Below, piece after piece: positions 43,951 through 53,166 of a stretch of DNA of 64,000 bases. The notes beneath the pieces were generated by a model that saw only the letters and a program-made list of their open reading frames with translations, made no database searches and had not been told where the DNA came from. The position numbers were made by a program, and so were the translations under genes. Source of the DNA: Paraclostridium tenue (GTDB lineage Bacteria > Bacillota > Clostridia > Peptostreptococcales > Peptostreptococcaceae); NCBI RefSeq assembly GCF_015668515.1, contig NZ_JADPFO010000002.1:190992-254991 (forward strand), read 5' to 3'. How positions within the stretch are numbered: the first letter of the stretch is position 1; each line of letters starts with the position of its first letter.

Positions 43951-44760
43951 TTACAATATAAATTCAGATATAACTTTAGCTACACCATGATTGTCATTAC
44001 TATCAGTTATATAATTAGCTATTTCTTTTATACTATCTCTAGCATTACCCATAGCAACTCCAAGACCAGCAAACTCAATCATATGTCTATCATTTTCCTC
44101 ATCACCAACAGCAATAACTTCACAAGGGTCAATATTTAACTTGTTACATAAGGCTTGAAGTCCAGAACCTTTGTTAACTTTCTTGTTTAAAAACTCTAAG
44201 AAAAATGGTGCCGAACGAACTATAGTATATTTATCATGAAAATCTTTAGGAATTTTAGTTATAATATTATCTATTATTTCAGGCTCATCTATAAGCATTA
44301 CCTTACAGAATGTTAAATTTTCATTTATTTCAGATTCATCCATACAAATTACACGAATATTATTAAGATTAGCTTCATGGATACTGTACTTAGGAGCATC
44401 CTTATAAGGAACTACTACAGAATCTGGAGTATTTATATGAATTTTAATATTATGTTTTTTAGATAACTCATTATATATAATATCAAAATCTTCATAACTC
44501 ATTTCTATATTAGAAATAACTTCTTGTGAAGAAATCTCTTGTACAAGACCACCATTAAAAGTAACAACATAATTTTCTTCATCATTAAGTTTTAATTCTT
44601 TTAACAAAGATTGAACACCAGGAAGAGGTCTTCCAGTGGATAAAACAACTTTAACACCTTTTTTCTTTGCCATTTGTATTGCATCAAATACTTCTTTAGT
44701 GACTTCTTTCTTACTATTAAGAAGAGTCCCGTCTATGTCTAAAGCGATTAGTTTATACAT
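43951..44760 (-). CDS. Cof-type HAD-superfamily phosphatase
   Basis: A 269-residue HAD-IIB hydrolase. Motif I is ALDIDGTLLNS (Asp nucleophile at about residue 8), motif II LSTGRP, motif III/IV VIAVGDEENDRHMIE with the Lys in KVNKGSGLQALC; the cap domain lies between. Members dephosphorylate sugar phosphates or flavin precursors; the substrate cannot be told. The minus-strand ATG at 44760 follows GGAGG. Confidence 0.9.
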   Translation of the reverse strand: MYKLIALDIDGTLLNSKKEVTKEVFDAIQMAKKKGVKVVLSTGRPLPGVQSLLKELKLNDEENYVVTFNGGLVQEISSQEVISNIEMSYEDFDIIYNELSKKHNIKIHINTPDSVVVPYKDAPKYSIHEANLNNIRVICMDESEINENLTFCKVMLIDEPEIIDNIITKIPKDFHDKYTIVRSAPFFLEFLNKKVNKGSGLQALCNKLNIDPCEVIAVGDEENDRHMIEFAGLGVAMGNARDSIKEIANYITDSNDNHGVAKVISEFIL

Positions 44761-44871
44761 TATATTCCTCCAAATCTATATTTAATTTATTAAATACAGT
44801 TTATATTATATATCTAATTATATCAATAGTTGTAACTATGGCAGAATAAGTAGGATTAAAGGGAAAGTATC

Positions 44872-44899
44872 TTGATTGACTTTATATTAGTGCTATAGT
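44872..44899 (+). promoter_or_regulatory. Probable promoter of the oligoendopeptidase gene, with a flanking repeat
   Basis: TTGATT (44872-44877), 16-base spacer, TATAGT (44894-44899). The nonamer AAAGTATCT occurs at 44864-44872 and 44900-44908, one copy on each side of the promoter. The copies could be regulator half-sites, but two copies of a nine-base word are weak evidence. Confidence 0.4.
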
Positions 44900-45028
44900 A
44901 AAGTATCTCATATAAGGAATATATTAGAAAAAAGTGAAATATGATAACTATTATTTATTGTAAAATTACATAAAATAATAGTTATTAATACAGTATAATA
45001 ATTAAATATAAAATATAGAGGTGATAAA

Positions 45029-46723
45029 ATGAAGTTTCATGATTTTAAATATGAAAGACCTGACTATGAAAAAATAAAAATTGAGTTTAAAGATTTAGTT
45101 AAAGCTATGAAAAATAGTCATGATTATAATGAACTTAAAGCGAACATAAATAAGATTAATAAATTAAGAAATCATATAGAAAGTATGGCAACATTAGTAT
45201 CTATAAGATATAGCATAAACACACAAGATGAGTTTTATGAAAAAGAAAAAGAATATTGGGATGAAAATGGGCCTCATTATGAAGAATTAAACTCATTATT
45301 TTATAAAGCCATAGTAGATTCAAAATTTAAAGAAGAACTTACTAATGATTTAGGTAAACAGTTTATGTCTATAGCTGATTATTCAATACAATCATTTTCA
45401 AAAGATATAATAAGTGAACTACAAGAAGAAAATAAATTAACATCAGAGTATACTAAGCTTTTAGCATCAGCTAAAATACCTTTTGATGGAGAAGAAAGAA
45501 ATCTTTCAGGGCTTGGACCTTACATGACATCCCAATTTAGAGATGAAAGAGAAAAAGCATCTAAAGCTTATTATGGATTCTTTAAGGAAAATGAAGAAAA
45601 GTTTGATGAATTATTTGATAAATTAGTAAAAGTAAGACATAAGATGGCTAAAAAGTTAGGTTTTGAGAACTTTGTAGAACTAGGATACATAAGAATGCTA
45701 AGAACAGACTATAATGCTGAAATGGTTGAAAAATTTAGAAATCAAGTCAGTGAATATATAGTACCTGCTGCATCTAGACTATTTAAAAGACAACAAGAAA
45801 GACTAGGACTTGAAGAATTAAGATACTACGATGAGAATTTTGAATTTAATAGTGGAAATGCAACTCCAAAGGGAGACTCAAAGTTTATAATGAACAATGG
45901 AGTTTTAATGTACTCTGAGTTATCAAAAGAAACTAAAGAGTTCTTTGAATTTATGATAGAACATGAATTAATGGACTTAGAAACTAAACCAGGAAAAGGT
46001 GCCGGAGGCTATTGTACTTATATACCAGACTATAAATCACCATTTATATTCTCAAACTTCAACTCAACAGCAGATGATATAGATGTATTAACTCATGAAG
46101 CTGGTCATGCTTTTCAAGTTTATATGTCTAGATGGATAGAAATACCAGATATAAACTTCCCAACCTATGAAAGCTGTGAAATTCACTCCATGAGTATGGA
46201 GTTTATAACTTGGCCTTGGATGGAGTTATTCTTTAAAGAAGATACTGATAAGTATAAATTTACTCACTTAGGAAGTGCTATTAAGTTTATACCTTATGGA
46301 GTTTTAGTAGATGAGTTCCAACATATAATATATGAAAATCCTAATATGACAAAAGAAGAAAGAAAACTTGTATGGAGAGATTTAGAAAACAAATATCAAC
46401 CACACAAAAACTATAAAGGTAATGATCTTCTTGAAAGAGGAGGATGGTGGTTCAAACAAGGACATATATTTAAAAATCCATTCTATTATATAGATTATAC
46501 CCTTGCTCAAATATGTGCTTTACAATTCTGGAAAAAGATGAGAGAAGACAGAAAGTCAGGGTGGCAAGATTATTTAAATATATGTAAGATTGGTGGAACT
46601 AAATCTTTCTTAGATATAGTTAAAGAAGCTAATTTAATTTCTCCATTTGAAGAAGGTTGTGTAAGTAGTGTTATAGGAACTATAAATGAATATCTTGAAT
46701 CTATAGATGATAAAAACTTATAA
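45029..46723 (+). CDS. Oligoendopeptidase F-like metallopeptidase (M3 family)
   Basis: A cytoplasmic zinc peptidase that degrades oligopeptides, useful in an amino acid fermenter. It has 564 residues; the zinc site is LTHEAGHAF (HExxH) with the downstream Glu in YESCEIHSMSMEF, and the C-terminal FYYIDYTLAQICALQFW is typical of the M3 clan. Length fits the PepF/M3 group. GAGGTGATAAA precedes the ATG; a terminator follows. No signal peptide. Confidence 0.92.
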   Translation: MKFHDFKYERPDYEKIKIEFKDLVKAMKNSHDYNELKANINKINKLRNHIESMATLVSIRYSINTQDEFYEKEKEYWDENGPHYEELNSLFYKAIVDSKFKEELTNDLGKQFMSIADYSIQSFSKDIISELQEENKLTSEYTKLLASAKIPFDGEERNLSGLGPYMTSQFRDEREKASKAYYGFFKENEEKFDELFDKLVKVRHKMAKKLGFENFVELGYIRMLRTDYNAEMVEKFRNQVSEYIVPAASRLFKRQQERLGLEELRYYDENFEFNSGNATPKGDSKFIMNNGVLMYSELSKETKEFFEFMIEHELMDLETKPGKGAGGYCTYIPDYKSPFIFSNFNSTADDIDVLTHEAGHAFQVYMSRWIEIPDINFPTYESCEIHSMSMEFITWPWMELFFKEDTDKYKFTHLGSAIKFIPYGVLVDEFQHIIYENPNMTKEERKLVWRDLENKYQPHKNYKGNDLLERGGWWFKQGHIFKNPFYYIDYTLAQICALQFWKKMREDRKSGWQDYLNICKIGGTKSFLDIVKEANLISPFEEGCVSSVIGTINEYLESIDDKNL

Positions 46724-46733
46724 GAAAAAGCTA

Positions 46734-46782
46734 AAAAAGAAGTTTGAAATTTACTTTTGTAAATTTCAAACTTCTTTTTTTT
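46734..46782 (+). terminator. Terminator after the oligoendopeptidase gene
   Basis: GAAGTTTGAAATTTAC pairs perfectly with GTAAATTTCAAACTTC over TTTT, then eight T residues. Confidence 0.92.
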
Positions 46783-46812
46783 CATATCCTTATTTTGGAA
46801 ATTAAAAAAGTA

Positions 46813-46840
46813 TTGACTCTTATTAAGTATATGTTATAAT
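46813..46840 (+). promoter_or_regulatory. Promoter of the iron ABC transporter operon
   Basis: TTGACT (46813-46818), 16-base spacer, TATAAT (46835-46840). The Fur-like box follows within ten bases. Confidence 0.6.
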
Positions 46841-46844
46841 AAAA

Positions 46845-46863
46845 AATAATCATAATGATAACT
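46845..46863 (+). promoter_or_regulatory. Fur-like operator
   Basis: AATAATCATAATGATAACT contains the inverted core ATCAT-A-ATGAT and resembles the Fur box. It lies just downstream of the -10, where binding would block transcription when iron is sufficient. Confidence 0.55.
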
Positions 46864-46903
46864 AATTTCAATTAATAATTTTAAACAACTGGGAGGGATA
46901 CTC

Positions 46904-47842
46904 ATGAAAAAAATAAAATCATTAGTATTGCTTGCATCGATGGTAGCTACATTAGGAATAGTTACAGGATGTTCAAGTAATGAGACAAGTAGCAAAGAAG
47001 AATCAAAGACAAGAATCGTTCAGTCTGTAAAAGGCGAAGTTGAAATACCTAAAAATCCTAAAAGAATAGTAGATATATCAGGTAGTAGTGAAGAATTAAT
47101 GATATTAGGTCATAAACCAGTAGGAACTGCTAACGTAGATTCATATGAAACTGATAAATTACCAAAATACATAGAAAAAGATCTTAAAGATGCTAAAATA
47201 GTAGGCCACTCAATGATGGATACTATGGATGTAGAAGCAATATTATCAACTAATCCTGATTTAATAATAATGAGTCAAAGACAAGAAAAAATATATGATC
47301 AATTAAAAGAAATAGCGCCAGTAGTTATGATGAAAGACTATGCAAATGACTGGAAAGATAAATTAGTAGATGTATCTAAATTATTTGATCAAGAAGAAGA
47401 AGCTAAAAAGTGGATAAAAAATTATGATGAAAAAGCTGAAAAATTAGGAAAAGAAGTAATTGCTAAAAAAGGAGAAAAAACTTATTTAACGGTATTAGCA
47501 TCTCAAGGTCAATTTATGGTATTTAGTGATGCTGGATTAGGAACTGTAGTTAATGATGATATGAAACTAGCTAGACCTAAAAACATGCCAAAACAAGATA
47601 GTATAACATTACCTATGGTTAGTATGGAAGGATTAACTAAAATAGATGCAGATCATATAATTGTTATAGCTACGGATTCTGATAAGAAAGATTTAGAAAA
47701 AAGTACTGTTTGGCCACAAATTAGAGCTGTAAAAGAGGGGAATGTAACAATACTTGATGCTACACCTTATTTTGCTCAATCATATAATCCAATAGGAAGA
47801 GAATTATTATTAGAATCAGTTAGAAATGAATTATCAAAATAA
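46904..47842 (+). CDS. Iron(III)-siderophore/haem ABC transporter substrate-binding lipoprotein
   Basis: A 312-residue type III (FecB/BtuF-like) binding protein. Signal peptide with lipobox VTGC (Cys at about residue 23); then PKRIVDISGSSEELMILGHKPVGT and the helical-backbone fold, with TNPDLIIMSQRQ and YNPIGRELLLESV near the C-terminus. GGGAGGG precedes the ATG. It is separated from its permeases by a terminator, giving more binding protein than membrane subunits. The chelate transported is unknown. Confidence 0.9.
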   Translation: MKKIKSLVLLASMVATLGIVTGCSSNETSSKEESKTRIVQSVKGEVEIPKNPKRIVDISGSSEELMILGHKPVGTANVDSYETDKLPKYIEKDLKDAKIVGHSMMDTMDVEAILSTNPDLIIMSQRQEKIYDQLKEIAPVVMMKDYANDWKDKLVDVSKLFDQEEEAKKWIKNYDEKAEKLGKEVIAKKGEKTYLTVLASQGQFMVFSDAGLGTVVNDDMKLARPKNMPKQDSITLPMVSMEGLTKIDADHIIVIATDSDKKDLEKSTVWPQIRAVKEGNVTILDATPYFAQSYNPIGRELLLESVRNELSK

Positions 47843-47845
47843 TAC

Positions 47846-47885
47846 AAAAGGTGTGTAAAATGATTTTCATTTTCACGCCTTTTTT
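47846..47885 (+). terminator. Intra-operon terminator after the binding-protein gene
   Basis: AAAAGGTGTG...AAAATGA pairs with TCATTTT...CACGCCTTTT, followed by T residues. Partial read-through would lower permease expression compared with the binding protein. Confidence 0.75.
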
Positions 47886-47931
47886 AGTTAAATATTTTAG
47901 AACTTAAAAATTTCAAGAAAGGAAAAAGTGT

Positions 47932-48945
47932 ATGCGTAAATTAAGTAAGAAAGGTTTAACTGCATTATTAATAATAATTGGGTTAGCACTTTTATTAATT
48001 GGGATAATTTTATCTATATCAATAGGATCTAAAGATATAAGTTTAAAAACTTTGGCAGATAGCTTATTTTTAAATTTAGATAGCTTAGATTCAAAGATAG
48101 TTAGAGATGTTAGATTGCCAAGAGCTTTAGCTGCAGCTTTAGTGGGAGGATTTTTAGCTGTTTCGGGAGCTATAATGCAAGGTATAACTAGAAATCCAAT
48201 AGCAGAACCATCTGTAATGGGTATAACACAAGGAGCTACATTTACAATAGCTATAGCTTTAGTACTTCAAAAGGTATTACCGGGATTTGCTCCAGGAAGT
48301 TTTATGCTTATGATATTTGCATTTTTAGGAGCGAGTATAAGTGGCATTTTAGTATATTTTATAAGTTCAAAATCTAGGGGGAAAGTTGATCCAGTAAAAC
48401 TTGCATTATCAGGGACTGCACTAGGAACTTTGTTGGTTTCATTAGCTACAGCTATTGCTATGTACTTTAACTTATCTCAACAATTGAGCTTTTGGATATC
48501 TGGGGGATTAGTAAGTGCTAAATGGGAAGGGGTAAAACTTTTAATTATAGCTGGTGGTATAGGATTTTTATTAGCTATTATAATGGCACCAAGAATAACA
48601 ATTTTAAGTCTTGGAGAAGAGGTAGCTATAGGACTTGGACAAAAAACTAATTTAGTTAGATTTATATCTTTACTAGTAGTAATTTTAATGACAGGAGCAT
48701 CGGTATCAGTTGCAGGCAACATTGTATTTGTAGGACTTATAATTCCTCAAATAGCCAAGGCAATAGTAGGAGCTGATTATAAATATATAATACCAAGTTC
48801 TTTAGTACTTGGGTCTGTCCTTTTAGTTTATAGTGATGTTTTATCAAGAATGATAAATCCACCATATGAAACACCAGTAGGAGCAATAACCGCACTTATA
48901 GGTGTCCCTATGTTTATATATCTTGTAAGAAAGGAAACTAGATAA
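47932..48945 (+). CDS. FecCD-family iron-siderophore permease (first subunit)
   Basis: A 337-residue membrane protein with about nine or ten helices, typical of BtuC/FecCD permeases: RDVRLPRALAAALVGGFLAVSG, ITRNPIAEPSVMGITQGA and GNIVFVGLIIPQIAKAIVG, the last being the ATPase-contact region. An AAGGAAAAAG site precedes the ATG. It pairs with the next gene as a heterodimer. Confidence 0.93.
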   Translation: MRKLSKKGLTALLIIIGLALLLIGIILSISIGSKDISLKTLADSLFLNLDSLDSKIVRDVRLPRALAAALVGGFLAVSGAIMQGITRNPIAEPSVMGITQGATFTIAIALVLQKVLPGFAPGSFMLMIFAFLGASISGILVYFISSKSRGKVDPVKLALSGTALGTLLVSLATAIAMYFNLSQQLSFWISGGLVSAKWEGVKLLIIAGGIGFLLAIIMAPRITILSLGEEVAIGLGQKTNLVRFISLLVVILMTGASVSVAGNIVFVGLIIPQIAKAIVGADYKYIIPSSLVLGSVLLVYSDVLSRMINPPYETPVGAITALIGVPMFIYLVRKETR

Positions 48946-48947
48946 TT

Positions 48948-49964
48948 ATGAAAGCTAAAGTTAATAGACAAAAAACTTTAATTATAGCATCAATACTAAT
49001 AGCTTTAATTTTTATTACTTTTTTAGTAAGTTTAAATCTAGGATCTTTTGCTATAGAACCTATGGATGTGATAAAAACACTTATAGGACAAGGTCAAAGA
49101 AATCATGAAATAGCTATTTTTAAGTTAAGATTACCTAGGATAGTTATTGCAATTTTAGTAGGAGCGGCACTTGCAACAGCAGGAACAATACTTCAAGGAG
49201 TAACTAAAAATGACTTAGCAGATTCAGGAATTTTAGGGATAAATTCAGGATCAGCACTTTTTGTAGTAATTTATATGTTTTTAATGAATGGAAATGTTTA
49301 TGATGGTATAAGTAATTTAACTATTTTTACAATGCCAATAGTTGCGCTTTCAGGTGCTTTATTTGGAGCTTTTTTAATATACACACTAGCATTTAAAAAA
49401 GGGATTAGTTCTCAGAGGTTACTGTTAATAGGTATAGGAATAAATGTAGCGTTTACATCTATACTAACTATATTCCAGTTGAAATTTACAACACAAGAGT
49501 TTAATAGAGTAATGGCATGGACTTCAGGAAGCATATGGGGAAGTAACTGGAAATATGTAATTGCAATATTACCTTTCATAATTATATTTATGGGACTTTC
49601 AATTTATAAATCGAGATATCTAGATGTGTTAAATTTAGGAGATGAGATATCTACAGGACTAGGTGTTAAAGTAGAAAAAGAAAGAAGAAAATTAATAGTA
49701 TATGCGGTAATTTTAGCTGGTGTAGCTACATCTGTATCTGGAAGTATTTCTTTTTTAGGTCTAGTATCACCTCATATAGGAAGAAAGTTAGTAGGACCAA
49801 AACACAAAAGGTTAATTCCTATATCTGCACTTATAGGAACTTTAATAATTTTAGTAGCAGATACTATATCGAGAAATTTATTAGCTCCAATAGAAATTCC
49901 AGTAGGAATAGTTATTTCTATAATAGGGGTACCATATTTTATTTATTTAATGTTATCAAAATAG
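48948..49964 (+). CDS. FecCD-family iron-siderophore permease (second subunit)
   Basis: A 338-residue FecCD permease paralogous to the preceding one: FKLRLPRIVIAILVGAALATAG, VTKNDLADSGILGINSGSA and GSISFLGLVSPHIGRKLVG. It starts two bases after the first permease stop. Together they form the transmembrane channel. Confidence 0.93.
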   Translation: MKAKVNRQKTLIIASILIALIFITFLVSLNLGSFAIEPMDVIKTLIGQGQRNHEIAIFKLRLPRIVIAILVGAALATAGTILQGVTKNDLADSGILGINSGSALFVVIYMFLMNGNVYDGISNLTIFTMPIVALSGALFGAFLIYTLAFKKGISSQRLLLIGIGINVAFTSILTIFQLKFTTQEFNRVMAWTSGSIWGSNWKYVIAILPFIIIFMGLSIYKSRYLDVLNLGDEISTGLGVKVEKERRKLIVYAVILAGVATSVSGSISFLGLVSPHIGRKLVGPKHKRLIPISALIGTLIILVADTISRNLLAPIEIPVGIVISIIGVPYFIYLMLSK

Positions 49965-49979
49965 AAAGAGGAGAGTATT

Positions 49980-50762
49980 ATGAATTGTATAACTACTAAA
50001 AATTTAAATATATCTTATGGAAATGTAGATATAGTAAAAGATTTAAATTTAAATATACCTAAAGGTAAAATAACTACAATAATTGGTGCTAACGGTTGTG
50101 GTAAATCTACAATCTTAAAAACTATAGGAAGAGTAATAACTCCAAAGAGCGGAAATATATATATAAATGGAAAAGACATATATAAGGAAAACCCAAGAGA
50201 AATTGCAAAAAATATGGCTATACTACCTCAAAGTCCACAAGCACCAAGTGGACTTACAGTTGAAGAGCTAATAGCATATGGAAGATTCCCTCATCAAAAA
50301 GGTTTTGGAAAGGCTAATGACAAAGATAAGGATATTGTAAATTGGGCTTTAGAAATAACTGGAATTGAAGAGTTTAAAGATAGAAACATAGATGATTTAT
50401 CGGGAGGACAAAGGCAAAGAGCTTGGATAGCTATGGCGCTAGCTCAAGAAACGGATATACTTTTACTTGATGAACCAACAACTTACCTAGATTTAGCTCA
50501 TCAATTAGAAATTTTAAAGTTATTAGAAGATTTAAATAAAAAACAGGGAAGAACTATAGTTATGGTTATACATGAGCTTAATAATGCTGCCAGATTTGCA
50601 GATCACATGATAGGTATAAAAAAAGGTAGAGTTGTATGTGAAGGTAGTGCTGATGAAGTTATGACAAAAGAAAATCTTAAAGAAATATTTAATATAGATG
50701 CAGAAATAGTAAAAGATCCAAGAACTAAAAAGCCTGTATGTATAACTTATGATATGGTATAA
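49980..50762 (+). CDS. Iron-siderophore ABC transporter ATPase (FecE/FhuC-like)
   Basis: A 260-residue ATPase driving the FecCD permeases. Walker A IIGANGCGKST is near residue 33, the signature LSGGQRQRAWIAMALAQ, Walker B ILLLDEPTTYLDL and the H-loop VMVIHELN. AGAGGAG precedes the ATG. It ends the iron operon. Confidence 0.94.
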   Translation: MNCITTKNLNISYGNVDIVKDLNLNIPKGKITTIIGANGCGKSTILKTIGRVITPKSGNIYINGKDIYKENPREIAKNMAILPQSPQAPSGLTVEELIAYGRFPHQKGFGKANDKDKDIVNWALEITGIEEFKDRNIDDLSGGQRQRAWIAMALAQETDILLLDEPTTYLDLAHQLEILKLLEDLNKKQGRTIVMVIHELNNAARFADHMIGIKKGRVVCEGSADEVMTKENLKEIFNIDAEIVKDPRTKKPVCITYDMV

Positions 50763-50959
50763 AAAATAAATTAAAAATAACAATTAGAAAAGTAGGAATA
50801 TTTATAAAAATATAGAATAAATATAAGTTATAAGGATGAATTAAATTGTATACAAAAAACCATGAATGAAAGTTATTTCAAAGAATTGAGCAATATCAAT
50901 GTTTTGACAAAAAATAGACAAATAAAACAAAAAAACTTAAAAAAATATTTAAAAAACTG

Positions 50960-50988
50960 TTGTATATATTTACCAACGTAGATATAAT
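50960..50988 (+). promoter_or_regulatory. Promoter of the glycine reductase operon
   Basis: TTGTAT (50960-50965), 17-base spacer, TATAAT (50983-50988). The riboswitch begins about 90 bases downstream. The rest of 50763-50960 is AT-rich with nothing recognised. Confidence 0.65.
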
Positions 50989-51081
50989 GTAATTAAGAAA
51001 TACAAAGCAACAAAGGGGCTAGACAAAACTAAAAATCAAACCGTTTGAAGGTTAAAGGAGACAACTTCTAATGTGGGGATG

Positions 51082-51174
51082 TTAGAGGGGACCGAAGGGA
51101 CAAACTTAAATTTATCCCAAAGAAATTTAAGTGAAATTCTCAGGTAAAAGGACTTTAACTGGACGGATCTCTGA
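51082..51174 (+). promoter_or_regulatory. Glycine riboswitch aptamer
   Basis: The conserved core is readable: GGACCGAAGGGACAAA, a P3-like helix of AAACTTAAATTT with its complement, TTCTCAGGTAAAAGGAC, and GGACGGATCTCTGAAAAG. P1 pairs TTAGAG (51082-51087) with CTCTGA (51169-51174). Only one full aptamer is evident; the region from about 51010 may be a degenerate partner. It precedes grdX and controls the operon that consumes glycine, an ideal fit. Confidence 0.88.
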
Positions 51175-51186
51175 AAAGTAATTTGA

Positions 51187-51220
51187 CAGGGAACTAAGTG
51201 GGGACTTAGTTTCCTGTTTT
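51187..51220 (+). terminator. Riboswitch expression-platform terminator
   Basis: CAGGGAACTAAGT pairs with ACTTAGTTTCCTG over GGGG, followed by T residues. Its 5' side is close to the aptamer P1, so glycine binding could switch termination off. Confidence 0.8.
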
Positions 51221-51259
51221 TAGTTTAACAAAAGATATTTTGAAAGTGAGTGTAGACTA

Positions 51260-51631
51260 ATGTTAATAATCACTAATAATCCTATGATTCAGGAAAACGT
51301 TAAAGATAAGGAAGTTTTAACGTTAGACATAGATTATATAGGAACACTAAAACATTGTAGAGATTTAGTTCATGAGGGGTATGAACTACTATCACATCCG
51401 CTTTATGGGAGCGTAAAACCCAATGAGACACCATATCGTACAGTCATAATGAAAAAGGGGAAATCTTTAGACATAAATTCACTAAACTTAATTGAAGACG
51501 CAATAGAAACAGCAGAAAAATTTAAAAACAACAAAGCAACTCCTTTATGGACTGAAAGAGTATTAGACGATTTCAGAGTAATAGATTTTGATATAATGAG
51601 AAATACAATTCAAAGAATGCAATATGCATAA
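51260..51631 (+). CDS. grdX: GrdX family protein
   Basis: A 123-residue protein always found first in glycine, sarcosine or betaine reductase operons; its molecular role is unknown. It reads MLIITNNPMIQENVKDK at the N-terminus and HPLYGSVKPNETPYRTV in the middle, as in other GrdX proteins. It is the first gene after the glycine riboswitch. A GAAAGTGAG site precedes the ATG. Confidence 0.9.
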   Translation: MLIITNNPMIQENVKDKEVLTLDIDYIGTLKHCRDLVHEGYELLSHPLYGSVKPNETPYRTVIMKKGKSLDINSLNLIEDAIETAEKFKNNKATPLWTERVLDDFRVIDFDIMRNTIQRMQYA

Positions 51632-51674
51632 ACTTTGATGTATATATATTAATAAAAACAGGGGGTCGTAGGTT

Positions 51675-52637
51675 ATGGAAAATTTATATGACATAGTCAT
51701 AATAGGTTGTGGACCTGCAGGTCTTGCAGCTGGCCTTTACGGTGCAAGAGCTAAAATGAAGACTTTAATACTTGAAAAAGGTAAAACTGGTGGTCAAATA
51801 GTTATAACTCATGAAGTTGCAAACTATCCAGGATCTATCGAAAATGCTACTGGACCAAGTTTAATAGCAAGAATGGTAGAACAATGCAAGGAGTTTGGTG
51901 CTGAAATAGTTAGAGATGCCATAGTTGATACTGAGTTAGATGGAAATATAAAAGTATTAAAGGGTGAAAAAGGTGAGTACAGAGCTAAGACTGTTATAAT
52001 AGCTACTGGAGCTACTCCTAAGAAATTAGGATGCCCTGGAGAAAAAGAATTAACAGGTAAAGGAGTTTCTTACTGTGCTACATGTGATGCTGACTTTTTC
52101 GAAGACTTTGAAGTATTCGTAGTTGGTGGAGGAGACAGTGCAATAGAAGAAGCATTATACTTAACTAAATTTGCTAGAAAAGTTACTATAGTGCATAGAA
52201 GACAAGGATTTAGATGTGCTAAATCTATAGAAGAAAAAGCTAGAGCTAATGATAAGATAGAATTCTTATTAGATACAGTAATAGAAGAAATCAAAGGTGA
52301 TGGATTAGTTGAATCTGTAGTATTTAAAAATACTCAAACTGGTGAAACTAATGAATACTTCGCTGATGAAGAAGATGGAACAATGGGAATATTCGTATTT
52401 GTAGGATTTGATTCTCAAACTGAATTATTCAAAGGTAAAGTAGACATGGATGAGCGTGGATACATAAAAACTGATGATAATATGCTTACAAATATACCAG
52501 GTGTATTTGCAGCAGGGGATTGTAGAGTAAAATCTTTAAGACAAGTTGTTACAGCTACTGCTGATGGGGCTATAGCTGCTGTTACAGCTGAAAAATATAT
52601 AGAAGCAAATTTTGAAGAAGAAGTTACTAGCTGCTAA
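51675..52637 (+). CDS. trxB: Thioredoxin reductase of the glycine reductase operon
   Basis: NADPH-dependent flavoenzyme that reduces the operon thioredoxin. It has 320 residues: FAD-binding GCGPAGLAAGLYGA, the redox site CATCDADFF (CxxC at about 134-137), the NADPH motif GGGDSAIEEA, and GVFAAGDCRVKSLRQVVTA. Its placement ties NADPH to glycine reduction. Confidence 0.94.
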   Translation: MENLYDIVIIGCGPAGLAAGLYGARAKMKTLILEKGKTGGQIVITHEVANYPGSIENATGPSLIARMVEQCKEFGAEIVRDAIVDTELDGNIKVLKGEKGEYRAKTVIIATGATPKKLGCPGEKELTGKGVSYCATCDADFFEDFEVFVVGGGDSAIEEALYLTKFARKVTIVHRRQGFRCAKSIEEKARANDKIEFLLDTVIEEIKGDGLVESVVFKNTQTGETNEYFADEEDGTMGIFVFVGFDSQTELFKGKVDMDERGYIKTDDNMLTNIPGVFAAGDCRVKSLRQVVTATADGAIAAVTAEKYIEANFEEEVTSC

Positions 52638-52720
52638 GGTACTTTTACTAAGGTTATCGGGGGATGATGTTTAGGCAAAGCTTAGACATTACTTAGGACG
52701 GTACTTTAAAAAATTATAAT
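52638..52720 (+). other. Structured spacer between trxB and trxA
   Basis: The 145-base gap holds a hairpin TGTTTAGG-CAAAG-CTTAGACA (8 bp with two G-U pairs), flanked by GGTAC boxes at about 52639 and 52699. No T-run follows, so it looks like a processing or stability element rather than a terminator. Confidence 0.45.
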
Positions 52721-52782
52721 AGCTAATAATATATTTAAAAAATATATTAAAATATATAAAATCCAATAAGGGGGATTTAGAA

Positions 52783-53100
52783 ATGATAGCATTAGAAAAA
52801 AACACATTCGATCCAGAAGTTTTAGAAGCTGAAGGGTTAGTTTTAGTTGATTTCTGGAGTCAAGGTTGTGAACCTTGTAAAGCATTACTTCCTGATATAG
52901 AAAGATTTGCAGAAATGTATGGGGAAAATATAAAGTTCTGTAAATTCGATACTACTAAAGCTAGAAGAGTTGCTATAAGAGAGAAGGTTTTAGGTCTTCC
53001 AACTATAGCTATATACAAAGATGGAGCTAAAATAGACGAAGTAACTAAGGATGATGCAACAGTTGCTAATATAGAAGCTATGATAAAGAAGTACTTATAA
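52783..53100 (+). CDS. trxA: Thioredoxin of the glycine reductase operon
   Basis: A 105-residue thioredoxin with the divergent active site GCEPC (usual WCGPC) at about residues 29-33, as known for Stickland-operon thioredoxins. It passes electrons from TrxB to GrdA. GGGGGATT precedes the ATG. Confidence 0.93.
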   Translation: MIALEKNTFDPEVLEAEGLVLVDFWSQGCEPCKALLPDIERFAEMYGENIKFCKFDTTKARRVAIREKVLGLPTIAIYKDGAKIDEVTKDDATVANIEAMIKKYL

Positions 53101-53166
53101 GAAATTAATGGGGGATAAATTTCCCCGTTAAAATAAATTAAGTTCAAAAAATTAGGGGGTGCCAAT

